11,195 nt of DNA from Pseudomonadales bacterium (lineage in GTDB: Bacteria > Pseudomonadota > Gammaproteobacteria > Pseudomonadales > JAHEIH01): assembly GCA_023255355.1 (NCBI GenBank), contig JALRIU010000123.1, positions 1 to 11,195 on the forward strand, read 5' to 3'. Below, one piece after another: positions 1 through 7,281 of this stretch (positions within the stretch are counted from its first letter, which is position 1; each line of letters opens with the position of its first letter). Both the position numbers and the translations under genes were made by a program. The notes under the pieces are model-generated. The model was not told the origin of the DNA and did no database searches. It saw only the letters and a program-made list of their open reading frames with translations.

Positions 1-1529
1 AGGTAATTATCGGCCATGGCGGTGCTGATATGAGCCCGCTTAGAGGCTATGTCACCGCTTTTGATGCGATGACCGGTAAGCAATTATGGCGTTTTTACAC
101 TGTTCCAGGCGACCCAAATGCTGCTGATCAAAATGTTGCAGAGCAACTCATGCAATCCACCTGGCTCGGAGATTGGTACGGCAAAGGGGGAGGTGGTACC
201 GCATGGCATGCGTTTAGCTACGATGCTGAATTAAACTTAATTTATCTTGGCGTTGGAAATGGTTTTCCTTACAGTCAAAACTTAAGAAGCCCTGGTGGCG
301 GTGATAATTTATTTTTATCTTCGATTGTTGCCGTGGATGCTGATTCGGGTGAATATGTTTGGCATTACCAAACATGTCCCGCCGAACAGTGGGATTGTAC
401 TGCTACTATGGACATGACTATTGCCAACTTAACGATTGATGGTCAAACCCGAAAAGTATTAATGCAGGCCCCTAAAAATGGTTTTTTCTATGTGCTTGAC
501 GCAGCAAATGGTGAATTGATTTCGGCTGAAAAGATAGAAAAAGCAAGCTGGGCAGAAGCGATAGATATGACAACGGGGCGTCCCATTGAAAACCCTGGTA
601 TTCGCTATCAAAAAACAGGGGAGTTTTTTGAATTATGGCCTGGGCCTCAAGGTGCCCATAGTTGGCTGCCTCAAGCTTTTAGTCCTGTCACCAACTTGAT
701 GTATGTGCCAATTATAAGAATGGGAGCAATGATTGGACCAGCTAACCCCGAAGCCAAAGATTTTACAGCAGCGATTGGCGTCACTCTTATTTCTGATGCA
801 GAATTGCCAGGAAGTCGAAAAAGTTTTTTACGTGCTTGGGATCCTGTTAAACAGCAACAGGCATGGGAGATAGAACTACCAGGAGTTTGGCCAGGTGGTA
901 TTCTTGCCACAGGTGGTGGCCTTGTATTTCAAGGACGGATTGATGGCTACTTAAAAGGCTACAATGCTCAAACAGGTGAGGAGGTTTGGTCTCACAAGAC
1001 AGCATCACCTGTGGTAGCTCCTCCAATCTCCTACCGTGTTAATGGTAGACAATATATTACTGTTTTAACGGGGAGTGGTTCGCAAGGTGGGGGTATCATC
1101 GGTGGTGGTAACGCCGCCTACCGTACCGATTACCAACTACCGCGCAGGATTTTGACCTTTGCTCTTGATGGCACTGCGCCTCTACCTGATGTGAGTTTAC
1201 CTACGCGAATACCTGCGATAGATCCAAATGTTACCTATGATGAGAAACAAGTATTTGAAGGGGCTATGGCCTACATCAATAACACGTGTATTGTCTGTCA
1301 TGGTTATAACGCTGTTGGCGCTGGAGCTGCACCCGATTTAAGATATTCCCCAATTATTTTGGATAAAGCCGCTTTTGCCTCAATCGTAAAAGATGGAGCG
1401 CTTGTGTCAAACGGTATGCCGGCCGCTACGCATATTACTGAGCAGCAGTTAGAAGCTGTTCGTTATTATTTGAGAATGGTAGCGTTAGGACTTGTGCAAC
1501 AGGAGCAGGGCGCATCCCCCATGCATTAA
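1..1529 (+). CDS. PQQ-dependent quinohemoprotein alcohol dehydrogenase, 3' part
   Basis: This gene is cut by the window's left edge. The frame is open through base 3 (VIIGHGGAD before the Met at 30), so the Met at 30 is internal and the signal peptide and N-terminal propeller blades are missing. Enzymes of this type oxidise alcohols in the periplasm and pass electrons from PQQ to heme c. The visible part has quinoprotein propeller repeats such as AWDPVKQQQAWE and GYNAQTGEEVW, the metal-ligand Asn in GVGNGFPYS (codon 258-260), and the presumed catalytic Asp in WDCTAT (393-395). Two residues after that Asp there is Thr, not the Asp of lanthanide enzymes, which suggests Ca2+. The C-terminal cytochrome domain has CIVCH (1287-1301) and a likely axial Met in NGMPA (1416-1418). 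Cys follows the catalytic Asp where I recall Tyr as usual. The gene sits upstream of the thiolase, which has its own promoter. Confidence 0.93.
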   Translation, partial: VIIGHGGADMSPLRGYVTAFDAMTGKQLWRFYTVPGDPNAADQNVAEQLMQSTWLGDWYGKGGGGTAWHAFSYDAELNLIYLGVGNGFPYSQNLRSPGGGDNLFLSSIVAVDADSGEYVWHYQTCPAEQWDCTATMDMTIANLTIDGQTRKVLMQAPKNGFFYVLDAANGELISAEKIEKASWAEAIDMTTGRPIENPGIRYQKTGEFFELWPGPQGAHSWLPQAFSPVTNLMYVPIIRMGAMIGPANPEAKDFTAAIGVTLISDAELPGSRKSFLRAWDPVKQQQAWEIELPGVWPGGILATGGGLVFQGRIDGYLKGYNAQTGEEVWSHKTASPVVAPPISYRVNGRQYITVLTGSGSQGGGIIGGGNAAYRTDYQLPRRILTFALDGTAPLPDVSLPTRIPAIDPNVTYDEKQVFEGAMAYINNTCIVCHGYNAVGAGAAPDLRYSPIILDKAAFASIVKDGALVSNGMPAATHITEQQLEAVRYYLRMVALGLVQQEQGASPMH

Positions 1530-1550
1530 TAAAAACGCACGCTTTAATAA

Positions 1551-1563
1551 ACAACACTGTTGT
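1551..1563. promoter_or_regulatory. Palindromic operator candidate upstream of thiolase
   Basis: ACAACACTGTTGT is a perfect 6+1+6 palindrome. Its last four bases overlap the -35 box of the putative thiolase promoter. The 11-base core CAACACTGTTG recurs, on the other strand, at the same place in the promoter of the SDR at 3657-4328. A TetR-type repressor or similar dimeric regulator is a plausible ligand; which one is not shown by the sequence. Confidence 0.5.
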
Positions 1564-1588
1564 GTAAAAATGTCGTGCTAGGTATAGT
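1560..1588 (+). promoter_or_regulatory. Putative sigma-70 promoter of the thiolase-E2 operon
   Basis: TTGTGT (1560-1565), a 17-base spacer and TATAGT (1583-1588) fit a -35/-10 pair, with 3/6 and 5/6 matches to consensus. It lies in the 89-base gap after the alcohol dehydrogenase and about 30 bases before the thiolase start codon. Confidence 0.45.
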
Positions 1589-1618
1589 ATTGGCATAGCA
1601 AAAATAAGGAATATACTC

Positions 1619-2872
1619 ATGTCTGAAGCTTATATCATTGATGCAGTAAGAACACCAAGGGGCGCAGGTAAACCTGGCAAGGGTGGCTTGGTTAATTGCC
1701 ACCCACAGCATCTAGCTGCAACTGTAATGAAGGCTCTAATGCAACGAAACAATATTACTGCAAACAGTATTGACGATGTTGTTTGGGGTACCAGTGCTCA
1801 AAAGGGTCGCCAAGGGGGTGATGTTGGTCGTATGGGGGCCTTGGATGCAGGTTTAGGTATCGAAGTAAGTGGCGTTACTATGGACCGTTTTTGTGGCAGT
1901 GGTTTAACGGCTATCGCTTTGGCCGCAGGTCAGTTAGGAGCAGGCTTTGAAGATCTGTTGATCGCGGGCGGTTCTGAGATGATGTCTGAAATAGAAAGTC
2001 AGCGCCGGTTAGAGCAGGAACATAAAATGCCGTCGTTAGGCCTTGGTACAGGTAATCACCGGTTACAAGCCAAGTTTCCGCAATCTCACCAAGGTGTTTG
2101 TGCTGATGCCATTGCAACGATGGAAGGTATAACACGAGAAGCTTTAGATGCCTTTGCCGTAGAAAGCCAGCGACGTGCGCATAAAGCGTTTACCGAGGGA
2201 CGTTTTGATAAATCAATAGTGCCTGTGCTCGATGATGAAGGTCATGTCATTTTAGATAAAGATGAACACCCTAGACCTTCAACGACTGAGGAAGATTTGG
2301 CAAAGTTAGCCCCAAGTTTTGCGCAGATTGCAGATTTTCCAGTCGATAAGAAAGGCAATACCTTCAAAACACTTATTAATAGTGTTTACCCTAATATTGA
2401 CATTCAACACTACCATCATGCTGGGAATAGTTCAGGGATTGTCGATGGTGCAGCAGCCTTACTGATGGCAACACCGGCAAAGGCGGCAGAATTAGGATTA
2501 GTGCCTCGCGCAAAAGTTATCGCTGCTGCAAATATTGGTGATTGTCCAACGCTTATGTTAAATGGGCCGGTACCTGCCGCCAAAAAAGTTCTTCAAAAAG
2601 CGGGTTTAACCGTTGCTGATATCGATCTCTGGGAGGTCAACGAGGCCTTTGCCGTGGTAGTTGAAAAGTTTATTCGTGATTTGAATCTCGATCGTAATAA
2701 AGTCAATGTTAACGGTGGGGCTATCGCTATGGGGCACCCTATTGGTGCGACCGGTGCCGTTATGGTTGGAACCGTTTTGGATGAGTTGGAGCGACAAGGG
2801 CTTCGTCGTGCTTTAATCACAATGTGTGCGGCTGGTGGAATGGCGCCTGCCATTATTATTGAACGTGTTTAA
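1619..2872 (+). CDS. Thiolase (acetyl-CoA C-acyltransferase family)
   Basis: This 417-residue protein has every hallmark of a degradative or biosynthetic thiolase, which joins or cleaves 3-ketoacyl-CoA and acetyl-CoA. The acyl-accepting Cys is C92 in DRFCGSGLTAIA. NEAFA lies in the C-terminal half. The NGGAIAMGHPIGATGA signature carries catalytic His373, and the C-terminal CAAGGMAP carries the second catalytic Cys, C403. No catalytic residue is missing. It is somewhat longer than the roughly 390 residues usual in the family. The ATG is preceded by an AAGGA ribosome site (1606-1610) and a putative promoter. It is followed 11 bases later by the E2-like gene, so the two are probably cotranscribed. 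The context suggests it makes or consumes the acyl-CoA handled by that acyltransferase. Chain-length specificity cannot be read from the sequence. Confidence 0.95.
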   Translation: MSEAYIIDAVRTPRGAGKPGKGGLVNCHPQHLAATVMKALMQRNNITANSIDDVVWGTSAQKGRQGGDVGRMGALDAGLGIEVSGVTMDRFCGSGLTAIALAAGQLGAGFEDLLIAGGSEMMSEIESQRRLEQEHKMPSLGLGTGNHRLQAKFPQSHQGVCADAIATMEGITREALDAFAVESQRRAHKAFTEGRFDKSIVPVLDDEGHVILDKDEHPRPSTTEEDLAKLAPSFAQIADFPVDKKGNTFKTLINSVYPNIDIQHYHHAGNSSGIVDGAAALLMATPAKAAELGLVPRAKVIAAANIGDCPTLMLNGPVPAAKKVLQKAGLTVADIDLWEVNEAFAVVVEKFIRDLNLDRNKVNVNGGAIAMGHPIGATGAVMVGTVLDELERQGLRRALITMCAAGGMAPAIIIERV

Positions 2873-2873
2873 T

Positions 2874-2880
2874 AGGAAGG
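2874..2880 (+). promoter_or_regulatory. Ribosome binding site of the E2-like gene
   Basis: AGGAAGG lies right after the thiolase stop and only three bases before the ATG at 2884. It supports this start, and hence the absence of an N-terminal lipoyl domain: an in-frame upstream extension would have to overlap the thiolase gene. Confidence 0.6.
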
Positions 2881-2883
2881 TAC

Positions 2884-3627
2884 ATGTCAGATAAATTTGC
2901 ATCAATGTTTCCTTGGCCGGAAGAAGACTTTTCCAAATATGGCGAAGTGGACGTTAAGAAACTGGGCAAAGTACAGCATTTTGTCGGTAAAGTGATGGAT
3001 CGAAACTGGGTTTCAATACCCCATGTTACCCATCATGATGATATCGACATTACCGAGCTCGAGGCTAAGCGCAAGGCATGGAATGCAGCACATTCTGAGC
3101 AGAAACGAAGTATTCTACCCGCCCTAATTAAAGCTTCTGTTGAGGTATTGAAAGTTTACCCTCAATTTAATTGTTCATTAAGTGCAGATGGGACGACGGT
3201 GACCCAAAAAAAATATTACCACATTGGAGTTGCTGTTGACGTTGCAGGCGGTTTACTCGTTCCGGTGATACGCGACTGTGATAGTCGATCTGTTGATGAT
3301 ATTTCCACAGATGTTGCTGATAAATCTGCTCGAGCAAGGGCTGCTGGACTCCCTATGGCAGAAATGTCGGGAGGCTGCTTTACCATCACCTCGCTTGGAC
3401 ATATTGGTGGTACTGGCTTCACTCCAATTATTAATGCACCTGAAGTGGCTATTTTAGGTGTTTGTAAAGCGCGTCCTGTATTTGTACCGAATGAATACAG
3501 TCAGCCAGTTGCACGCACGTTGCTTCCACTGTCGCTGAGTTATGACCATCGAGTGATTAATGGAGCAGATGCAGCTCGTTTTATGCTGGCATTTAAAGAG
3601 GCAATAGATAAATTTGAATTTGCGTGA
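2884..3627 (+). CDS. Stand-alone 2-oxoacid dehydrogenase E2-type acyltransferase domain (no lipoyl domain)
   Basis: This 247-residue protein matches only the C-terminal catalytic core of dihydrolipoamide acyltransferases, most like AceF as I remember it. It begins in the linker just before the core (MFPWPEEDFSKYG, compare LPWPKVDFSKFG in AceF). It continues with RNWVSIPHVTHHDDIDITELE, IGVAVDVAGGLLVPVIRD, GGCFTITSLG and NAPEVAILGV, and ends with SYDHRVINGADAARF. The lipoyl and E1/E3-binding domains are absent, and no E1 or E3 gene is in view. The active-site His is H222. The usual HxxxDG motif reads HRVING, with Asn226 in place of Asp. The fold normally forms trimer-based cores and moves acyl groups between CoA and a lipoyl group; here the acceptor is unknown. 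The gene follows the thiolase by 11 bases, so they likely form one operon. Confidence 0.9.
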   Translation: MSDKFASMFPWPEEDFSKYGEVDVKKLGKVQHFVGKVMDRNWVSIPHVTHHDDIDITELEAKRKAWNAAHSEQKRSILPALIKASVEVLKVYPQFNCSLSADGTTVTQKKYYHIGVAVDVAGGLLVPVIRDCDSRSVDDISTDVADKSARARAAGLPMAEMSGGCFTITSLGHIGGTGFTPIINAPEVAILGVCKARPVFVPNEYSQPVARTLLPLSLSYDHRVINGADAARFMLAFKEAIDKFEFA

Positions 3628-3647
3628 TAGCCAAGTCGGCTATCACG
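3623..3647. terminator. Hairpin between convergent genes, probable bidirectional terminator
   Basis: CGTGATAGCC and GGCTATCACG form a perfect 10-bp stem with a 5-base loop (3633-3637). It includes the stop codon of the E2-like gene (3625-3627) and ends ten bases from the stop of the convergent SDR. Neither strand has a clear run of T after the stem, so it is not a classical intrinsic terminator. Confidence 0.45.
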
Positions 3648-3656
3648 TAGTAAAAA

Positions 3657-4328
3657 TCACACTAAGTTTTTAACTGGTATTAACGCACCATGAATCGCTT
3701 TGGCTTTTTCAGAAGCCAAGAAACAAATAACTTCAGCTAAATCTTTTGGGTCAACCCAGCTTGAAAAGTCTGCATCGGGCATACCTTCGCGGTTGGGTTT
3801 TGTGTCAATAATACTGGGTAATACGGCATTGACATTTATCCCAGAGGTTTTTAATTCTTCAGACATGCTTTCAGTCAATTTCATAACAGATGCTTTGGCA
3901 CAGCAATAGGCGCTCATTGTGCCAATACCGGTAAGTGCTCCCAATGCCCCAATATTAACTATCGCGCCGCTTTGTTTGGCTTTCATACCAGGTACAATCG
4001 CCATGCATGCATTACGCATGGTTTCAACATTGATGGTAAACATCTGTTGCCACTGGGTTGATTCGCTGTCGCATACCTCGTCACCCATAGTAAATCCACC
4101 CGCTACATTGCAAAGTACATCGACTTCCGCAAGGCCGGATAATTTAGTTTTAGTTTCTTGACGGTCGGTGAGATTGACTTGGATATATTGATCTGTATTA
4201 GAGAGCGATTCCATATTGACGATATCGACACCAATGACATTGGCGCCATAGCCTTGGGCGAGTGAAGCGACCGCTTGACCTAAACTTCCCGCAGCTCCGG
4301 TAACGATAATATTTTTATTGCTTAGCAT
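3657..4328 (-). CDS. Short-chain dehydrogenase/reductase, NAD-type, lacking the usual catalytic Ser
   Basis: This 223-residue classical SDR has a Rossmann glycine motif TGAAGSLG (residues 10-17). Asp35 at the end of the second strand (VIGVD) favours NAD(H). It also has the NVAG motif near residue 74 and YCCAK with Tyr141 and Lys145. The Ser that normally lies 13 residues before the Tyr is Ala128 here (VNIGALGAL), so the full Ser-Tyr-Lys set is not seen. The protein could still act as an oxidoreductase with an altered mechanism, or could bind without classical catalysis. It is the last gene of the leftward block, but it is separated by 86 bases from the ThDP enzyme and has its own promoter and operator-like palindrome. 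GGAG (4334-4337) is a good ribosome site for this ATG. Substrate unknown. Confidence 0.9.
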   Translation of the reverse strand: MLSNKNIIVTGAAGSLGQAVASLAQGYGANVIGVDIVNMESLSNTDQYIQVNLTDRQETKTKLSGLAEVDVLCNVAGGFTMGDEVCDSESTQWQQMFTINVETMRNACMAIVPGMKAKQSGAIVNIGALGALTGIGTMSAYCCAKASVMKLTESMSEELKTSGINVNAVLPSIIDTKPNREGMPDADFSSWVDPKDLAEVICFLASEKAKAIHGALIPVKNLV

Positions 4329-4352
4329 AATGACTCCAAAGTTGACCTATCT

Positions 4353-4380
4353 ATTATAGGGCGTACTTTAGCATAATCAA
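4353..4380 (-). promoter_or_regulatory. Putative sigma-70 promoter of the SDR gene
   Basis: Read leftward, TTGATT (4380-4375), a 16-base spacer and a perfect TATAAT (4358-4353) form a good promoter, with the SDR start codon 25 bases beyond the -10 box. This suggests the SDR can be transcribed independently of the upstream ThDP gene. Confidence 0.6.
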
Positions 4381-4390
4381 CAGTGTTGAT
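4376..4390. promoter_or_regulatory. Palindromic operator candidate upstream of the SDR
   Basis: On the minus strand this reads ATCAACACTGTTGAT, a perfect 7+1+7 palindrome overlapping the -35 box of the SDR promoter. It shares the core CAACACTGTTG with the site at 1551-1563 before the thiolase. The palindrome centre is 25 bases from the -10 box here and 26 there. Confidence 0.55.
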
Positions 4391-4414
4391 GATTAGCGCT
4401 AAATTTTAGCTAGT

Positions 4415-6121
4415 TTAATACCAAAAGTCGTTATACCAGGTTGAATACTCTTCGTGACCGGGCACATCACGGGCATTGGCATCACCATCGACAACAATTT
4501 GAATCACGGCGGGTTTACCACTATCTAGTGCACGTTGAATAGCCGGCGCGATGTCGGCAGGCTTTTCAACATATTCACCATGTGCGCCAAACCCTTTTGC
4601 AACCAAATCAAGACGTAATTGCTTGCCCCAGTGAGCTTCAGTTTCGGGTGTGTCATCACCCATCATGCCACGATAACCCCGCACCTCTACACCCCAGGCG
4701 AAATCACTTGCGACAACACATATAACCGGAAGGTTTTTTCTGACCGCTGTCTCAAGTTCTGATATGTGGAACAGAAATGCAGAGTCACCAGAAATCAATA
4801 CAACTCTGCGATCGTCTTTTTTAGCTAATTGCGCACCGATGGCATAGGGTAATCCGGTGCCAAGATGTCCAAAATTTTGATTCCAAATGGAATCTCTTGG
4901 AGTGATTTGAGCATATGTCCAGGTATAAATACTGGTAGCGCCACCATCTCTGACGAGCACTGCATCGCTTGGAATGGCTTGCGTCACTTCAAGCATTAAT
5001 CTGCTTGGATGGATAGGTACAGCGTCTTTGGGGGATTTATTGCGATATTCTTGTCTGAATATTTTGTGCTTTTCAATCAATCCCTTTGTGTAATCATTAA
5101 GGGGACGTGAAAATGCTTGAAGTTCGTTGCAAAGTTGAGGAACAACATCGCGTAAATCACCTATTAAAGGAATATCGATAGAGCGGTTAACACCAATGGC
5201 TAAAGGGTCGCGTTCTATATAAATCCAACGTCGTTGGTCATTGTTTTTCGCCCAATGACCTTTTTTTCCTTCGTGAACGGTTTCGCCAATTTCAGTACCG
5301 ATAGCAATCACAACATCGCTCTCACTGACAGCTAGACTGCCAGCAGGAGAAAATCCACAAGGAAAGGTTCGCTCCTCGCAGCCTTCAGGAAATGAGCTGA
5401 TGGGATAGGTGTGAATAACAGGGCACTGCAATATATTGGCGAGCTTAGCGATGCTGTTATGTGCTCGACTTGTAAAGGCACCTTGGCCTACAAGCATGAT
5501 CGGACGCGTTGACGATTTGATCATCTCTACAGCCTTGCCAACTTGGGCTTGAGCTGCAGGAAGATGCAGTAAACGATAATTCACAGGTGCCACTATGGGT
5601 TGCGGGTCGATAGATGCTTGCATCGTGTTCATCGGAAGGTCAATGTAAACAGGCCCGGGTTTACCACTGTGGGCCTGTCTAAAAGCTTCTTGAAATATTT
5701 CATCGAGTTGCTCTGGATATTCGACTACTGCGGTGTATTTCATAGCTTCCTCAAAATACCGGTATTGCGGTGTATATTGAATGCGGCCTCTTCTCACCCG
5801 TTGGGCAGCTATTTGCGCACGTTGACCGCCTATAAATATAATCGGGGCATTTTCTTTAGCGGCATTAATTGCCGCAGGTACGAGGTTAGCAACGCCTGGT
5901 CCTTGATTGCCAACAACAACGCCTGTAACACCAGACATTTTCCATGCACCTTCAGCCATAAAAGCACCGGCTTCTTCATGATGTGGTGCAATAATTCGCC
6001 AGCCTCGTTGTTCGGCGGTAACGAATAGATGAAAAAAGCTTGGATCAGGTATACCAAATAAGGTTTTGACACCTTCTGCTTCAAGAAGCTCTAGAATTCT
6101 TTGGTATACCTTGTATGTCAT
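4415..6121 (-). CDS. Thiamine diphosphate-dependent enzyme, acetolactate synthase/decarboxylase superfamily
   Basis: This 568-residue protein has the three-domain layout of the acetolactate synthase, benzoylformate decarboxylase and 2-hydroxyacyl-CoA lyase superfamily. The N-terminal Pyr domain carries the cofactor-activating Glu49 in HHEEAGAFMAEG, then GNQGPGVANL. A middle domain (LVGQGAFTS) follows. The C-terminal PP domain has GDSAFLFHISELETAVR from residue 445. The Mg/ThDP motif, normally GDG...NN, reads GDS...SD (Asp473 in ASDFAWG). GDSAF recalls oxalyl-CoA decarboxylase and 2-hydroxyacyl-CoA lyase as I remember them, but the following NN of those enzymes is absent, so I do not assign either reaction. 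A C-C bond cleaving, decarboxylating or carboligating role is expected. It starts 14 bases after the 381-residue protein gene, with an AGAGAG ribosome site, so it is probably cotranscribed with the CGSC pair. Confidence 0.9.
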   Translation of the reverse strand: MTYKVYQRILELLEAEGVKTLFGIPDPSFFHLFVTAEQRGWRIIAPHHEEAGAFMAEGAWKMSGVTGVVVGNQGPGVANLVPAAINAAKENAPIIFIGGQRAQIAAQRVRRGRIQYTPQYRYFEEAMKYTAVVEYPEQLDEIFQEAFRQAHSGKPGPVYIDLPMNTMQASIDPQPIVAPVNYRLLHLPAAQAQVGKAVEMIKSSTRPIMLVGQGAFTSRAHNSIAKLANILQCPVIHTYPISSFPEGCEERTFPCGFSPAGSLAVSESDVVIAIGTEIGETVHEGKKGHWAKNNDQRRWIYIERDPLAIGVNRSIDIPLIGDLRDVVPQLCNELQAFSRPLNDYTKGLIEKHKIFRQEYRNKSPKDAVPIHPSRLMLEVTQAIPSDAVLVRDGGATSIYTWTYAQITPRDSIWNQNFGHLGTGLPYAIGAQLAKKDDRRVVLISGDSAFLFHISELETAVRKNLPVICVVASDFAWGVEVRGYRGMMGDDTPETEAHWGKQLRLDLVAKGFGAHGEYVEKPADIAPAIQRALDSGKPAVIQIVVDGDANARDVPGHEEYSTWYNDFWY

Positions 6122-6135
6122 CGTAGCTCTCTTAA

Positions 6136-7281
6136 CTATGCTTGGTTGGGGCCGGGTAAAATTTTACGCGTTTGAGTAATACATGATCCAAAGCTATGGA
6201 AGCCTGTTGAGTGTAAACCGCCAGTACCACCACAACAAATCACAAGGAAATCCTTAGGTTCAACGGTGACGAACACCTTGCCATTAATAACACGATTTTG
6301 TGCTTCGAGTTGCTCGCGGTGCTTTTCGGTCAAGTAAGTTGCATCCTGACTTGCGTGGCGCCACAAGATTTCTTGAATGTCTTCAAACTTGGGGATAGCT
6401 TTGTGCAGAATTTTTGCGTGAACTGGATTAATCGCTATCATCATTTCTGCGTAAGGCATGGCAGGGGAGAACCCATTACATCCGATATACGCCAGGGATT
6501 TTCCCATCATTTCAAGAAAGTCGAACGGCCGATTAGACGTGGTGTCCAAAATATTTTGAGTGCCCATCGTGCCATAAACTGACACAGCATTACCTTCTAT
6601 GCCGCGTCTTTCGGCAAACGGTGCCCATGGCGATTCTTCTTCCCATTCGCCAAACATAATACCGCCTACGCGGCCCGGGGTACCAAAGGTTGTTTCACTG
6701 GTGACGCCCGCCAATTGTCCGCCAACATTGCGGATGATTAAACGAATGGCGCGACCTATAGCTACGCTCATAGATGCGTGGCCGCCCAAACAACCGTGCT
6801 TGTAAGGGATATTAAGTTCGTTACGGATAGGGCCATTCACTAGTGTTAATGGTACCACCGGAGCGGTCGTAGCATTTAAACCAAACAATTCAAAGTTGGG
6901 GTCAGCCATACCTTCTAGTGAGGCTATGATTAAAGGTAGCGATTCTGCAGGAGCCCCTGCCATAACTGCATTGATGGCAATTTTTTCTACTGTACACGCA
7001 GAATTAGAGGGCGGTAAATGGCAGATGATTTCGTCAGCAAAGCGATTATTTGCGTTAAGAAACTCACGTACTCTAAGTTCAGTTGGCGGGATGAGAGGCA
7101 ATCCGTCTCCCCAGCCTTGATCAAGTGCAAATTGTGTAAATTTCATGACATCATCGGTATCGGTCTCGTGCTGAAGACTTGATAACCATTCGATATCACA
7201 TGCAGCATCGCCACAGTCTCTAAGTTCGATAGATTTCTCTGGTGAGGGTTTATAGGGGGGAATACTACGTCTTATGTTCAT
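6136..7281 (-). CDS. Uncharacterised 381-residue partner of the UGSC-family protein
   Basis: I do not know a biochemical function for this protein. It resembles a family I recall as hypothetical or loosely annotated, recognised here by QGWGDGLPLIPPTELRV (residues 55-71), KIAINAVMAGAPAESLPLI, FGLNATTAPVVPLTLVNGPI (near 133-152) and EWEEESPWAP. No signal peptide or membrane segment is evident, so it is probably cytoplasmic. It has nine Cys: C23 and C28 close together, C87, C96, C164, C268, a C349-C350 pair in VICCGGTGG, and C367 in FGSC near the end. Its ATG overlaps the stop of the CGSC-protein gene as ATGA (7278-7281), implying translational coupling and probably a complex. The ThDP enzyme follows after 14 bases. 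A two-subunit thiol-based redox or lyase enzyme is a reasonable guess, not a demonstrated function. Confidence 0.85.
   Translation of the reverse strand: MNIRRSIPPYKPSPEKSIELRDCGDAACDIEWLSSLQHETDTDDVMKFTQFALDQGWGDGLPLIPPTELRVREFLNANNRFADEIICHLPPSNSACTVEKIAINAVMAGAPAESLPLIIASLEGMADPNFELFGLNATTAPVVPLTLVNGPIRNELNIPYKHGCLGGHASMSVAIGRAIRLIIRNVGGQLAGVTSETTFGTPGRVGGIMFGEWEEESPWAPFAERRGIEGNAVSVYGTMGTQNILDTTSNRPFDFLEMMGKSLAYIGCNGFSPAMPYAEMMIAINPVHAKILHKAIPKFEDIQEILWRHASQDATYLTEKHREQLEAQNRVINGKVFVTVEPKDFLVICCGGTGGLHSTGFHSFGSCITQTRKILPGPNQA

Noticed and set aside
1537..1578. GCACG/CGTGC arms nearly centred on the thiolase operator palindrome
   Set aside because: Five-base arms 32 bases apart are expected by chance; only the inner palindrome has support from a second copy.
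4393..4410. Overlapping palindromes TTAGCGCTAA and GCTAAATTTTAGC after the ThDP gene
   Set aside because: Short, AT-rich stems without a T-run on the minus strand. They could be a weak attenuator but cannot be called a terminator.
5600..6028. 142-codon open frame antisense to the ThDP gene
   Set aside because: It lies wholly inside a well-supported gene on the other strand, has no recognisable domain, and reads as a compositional shadow.
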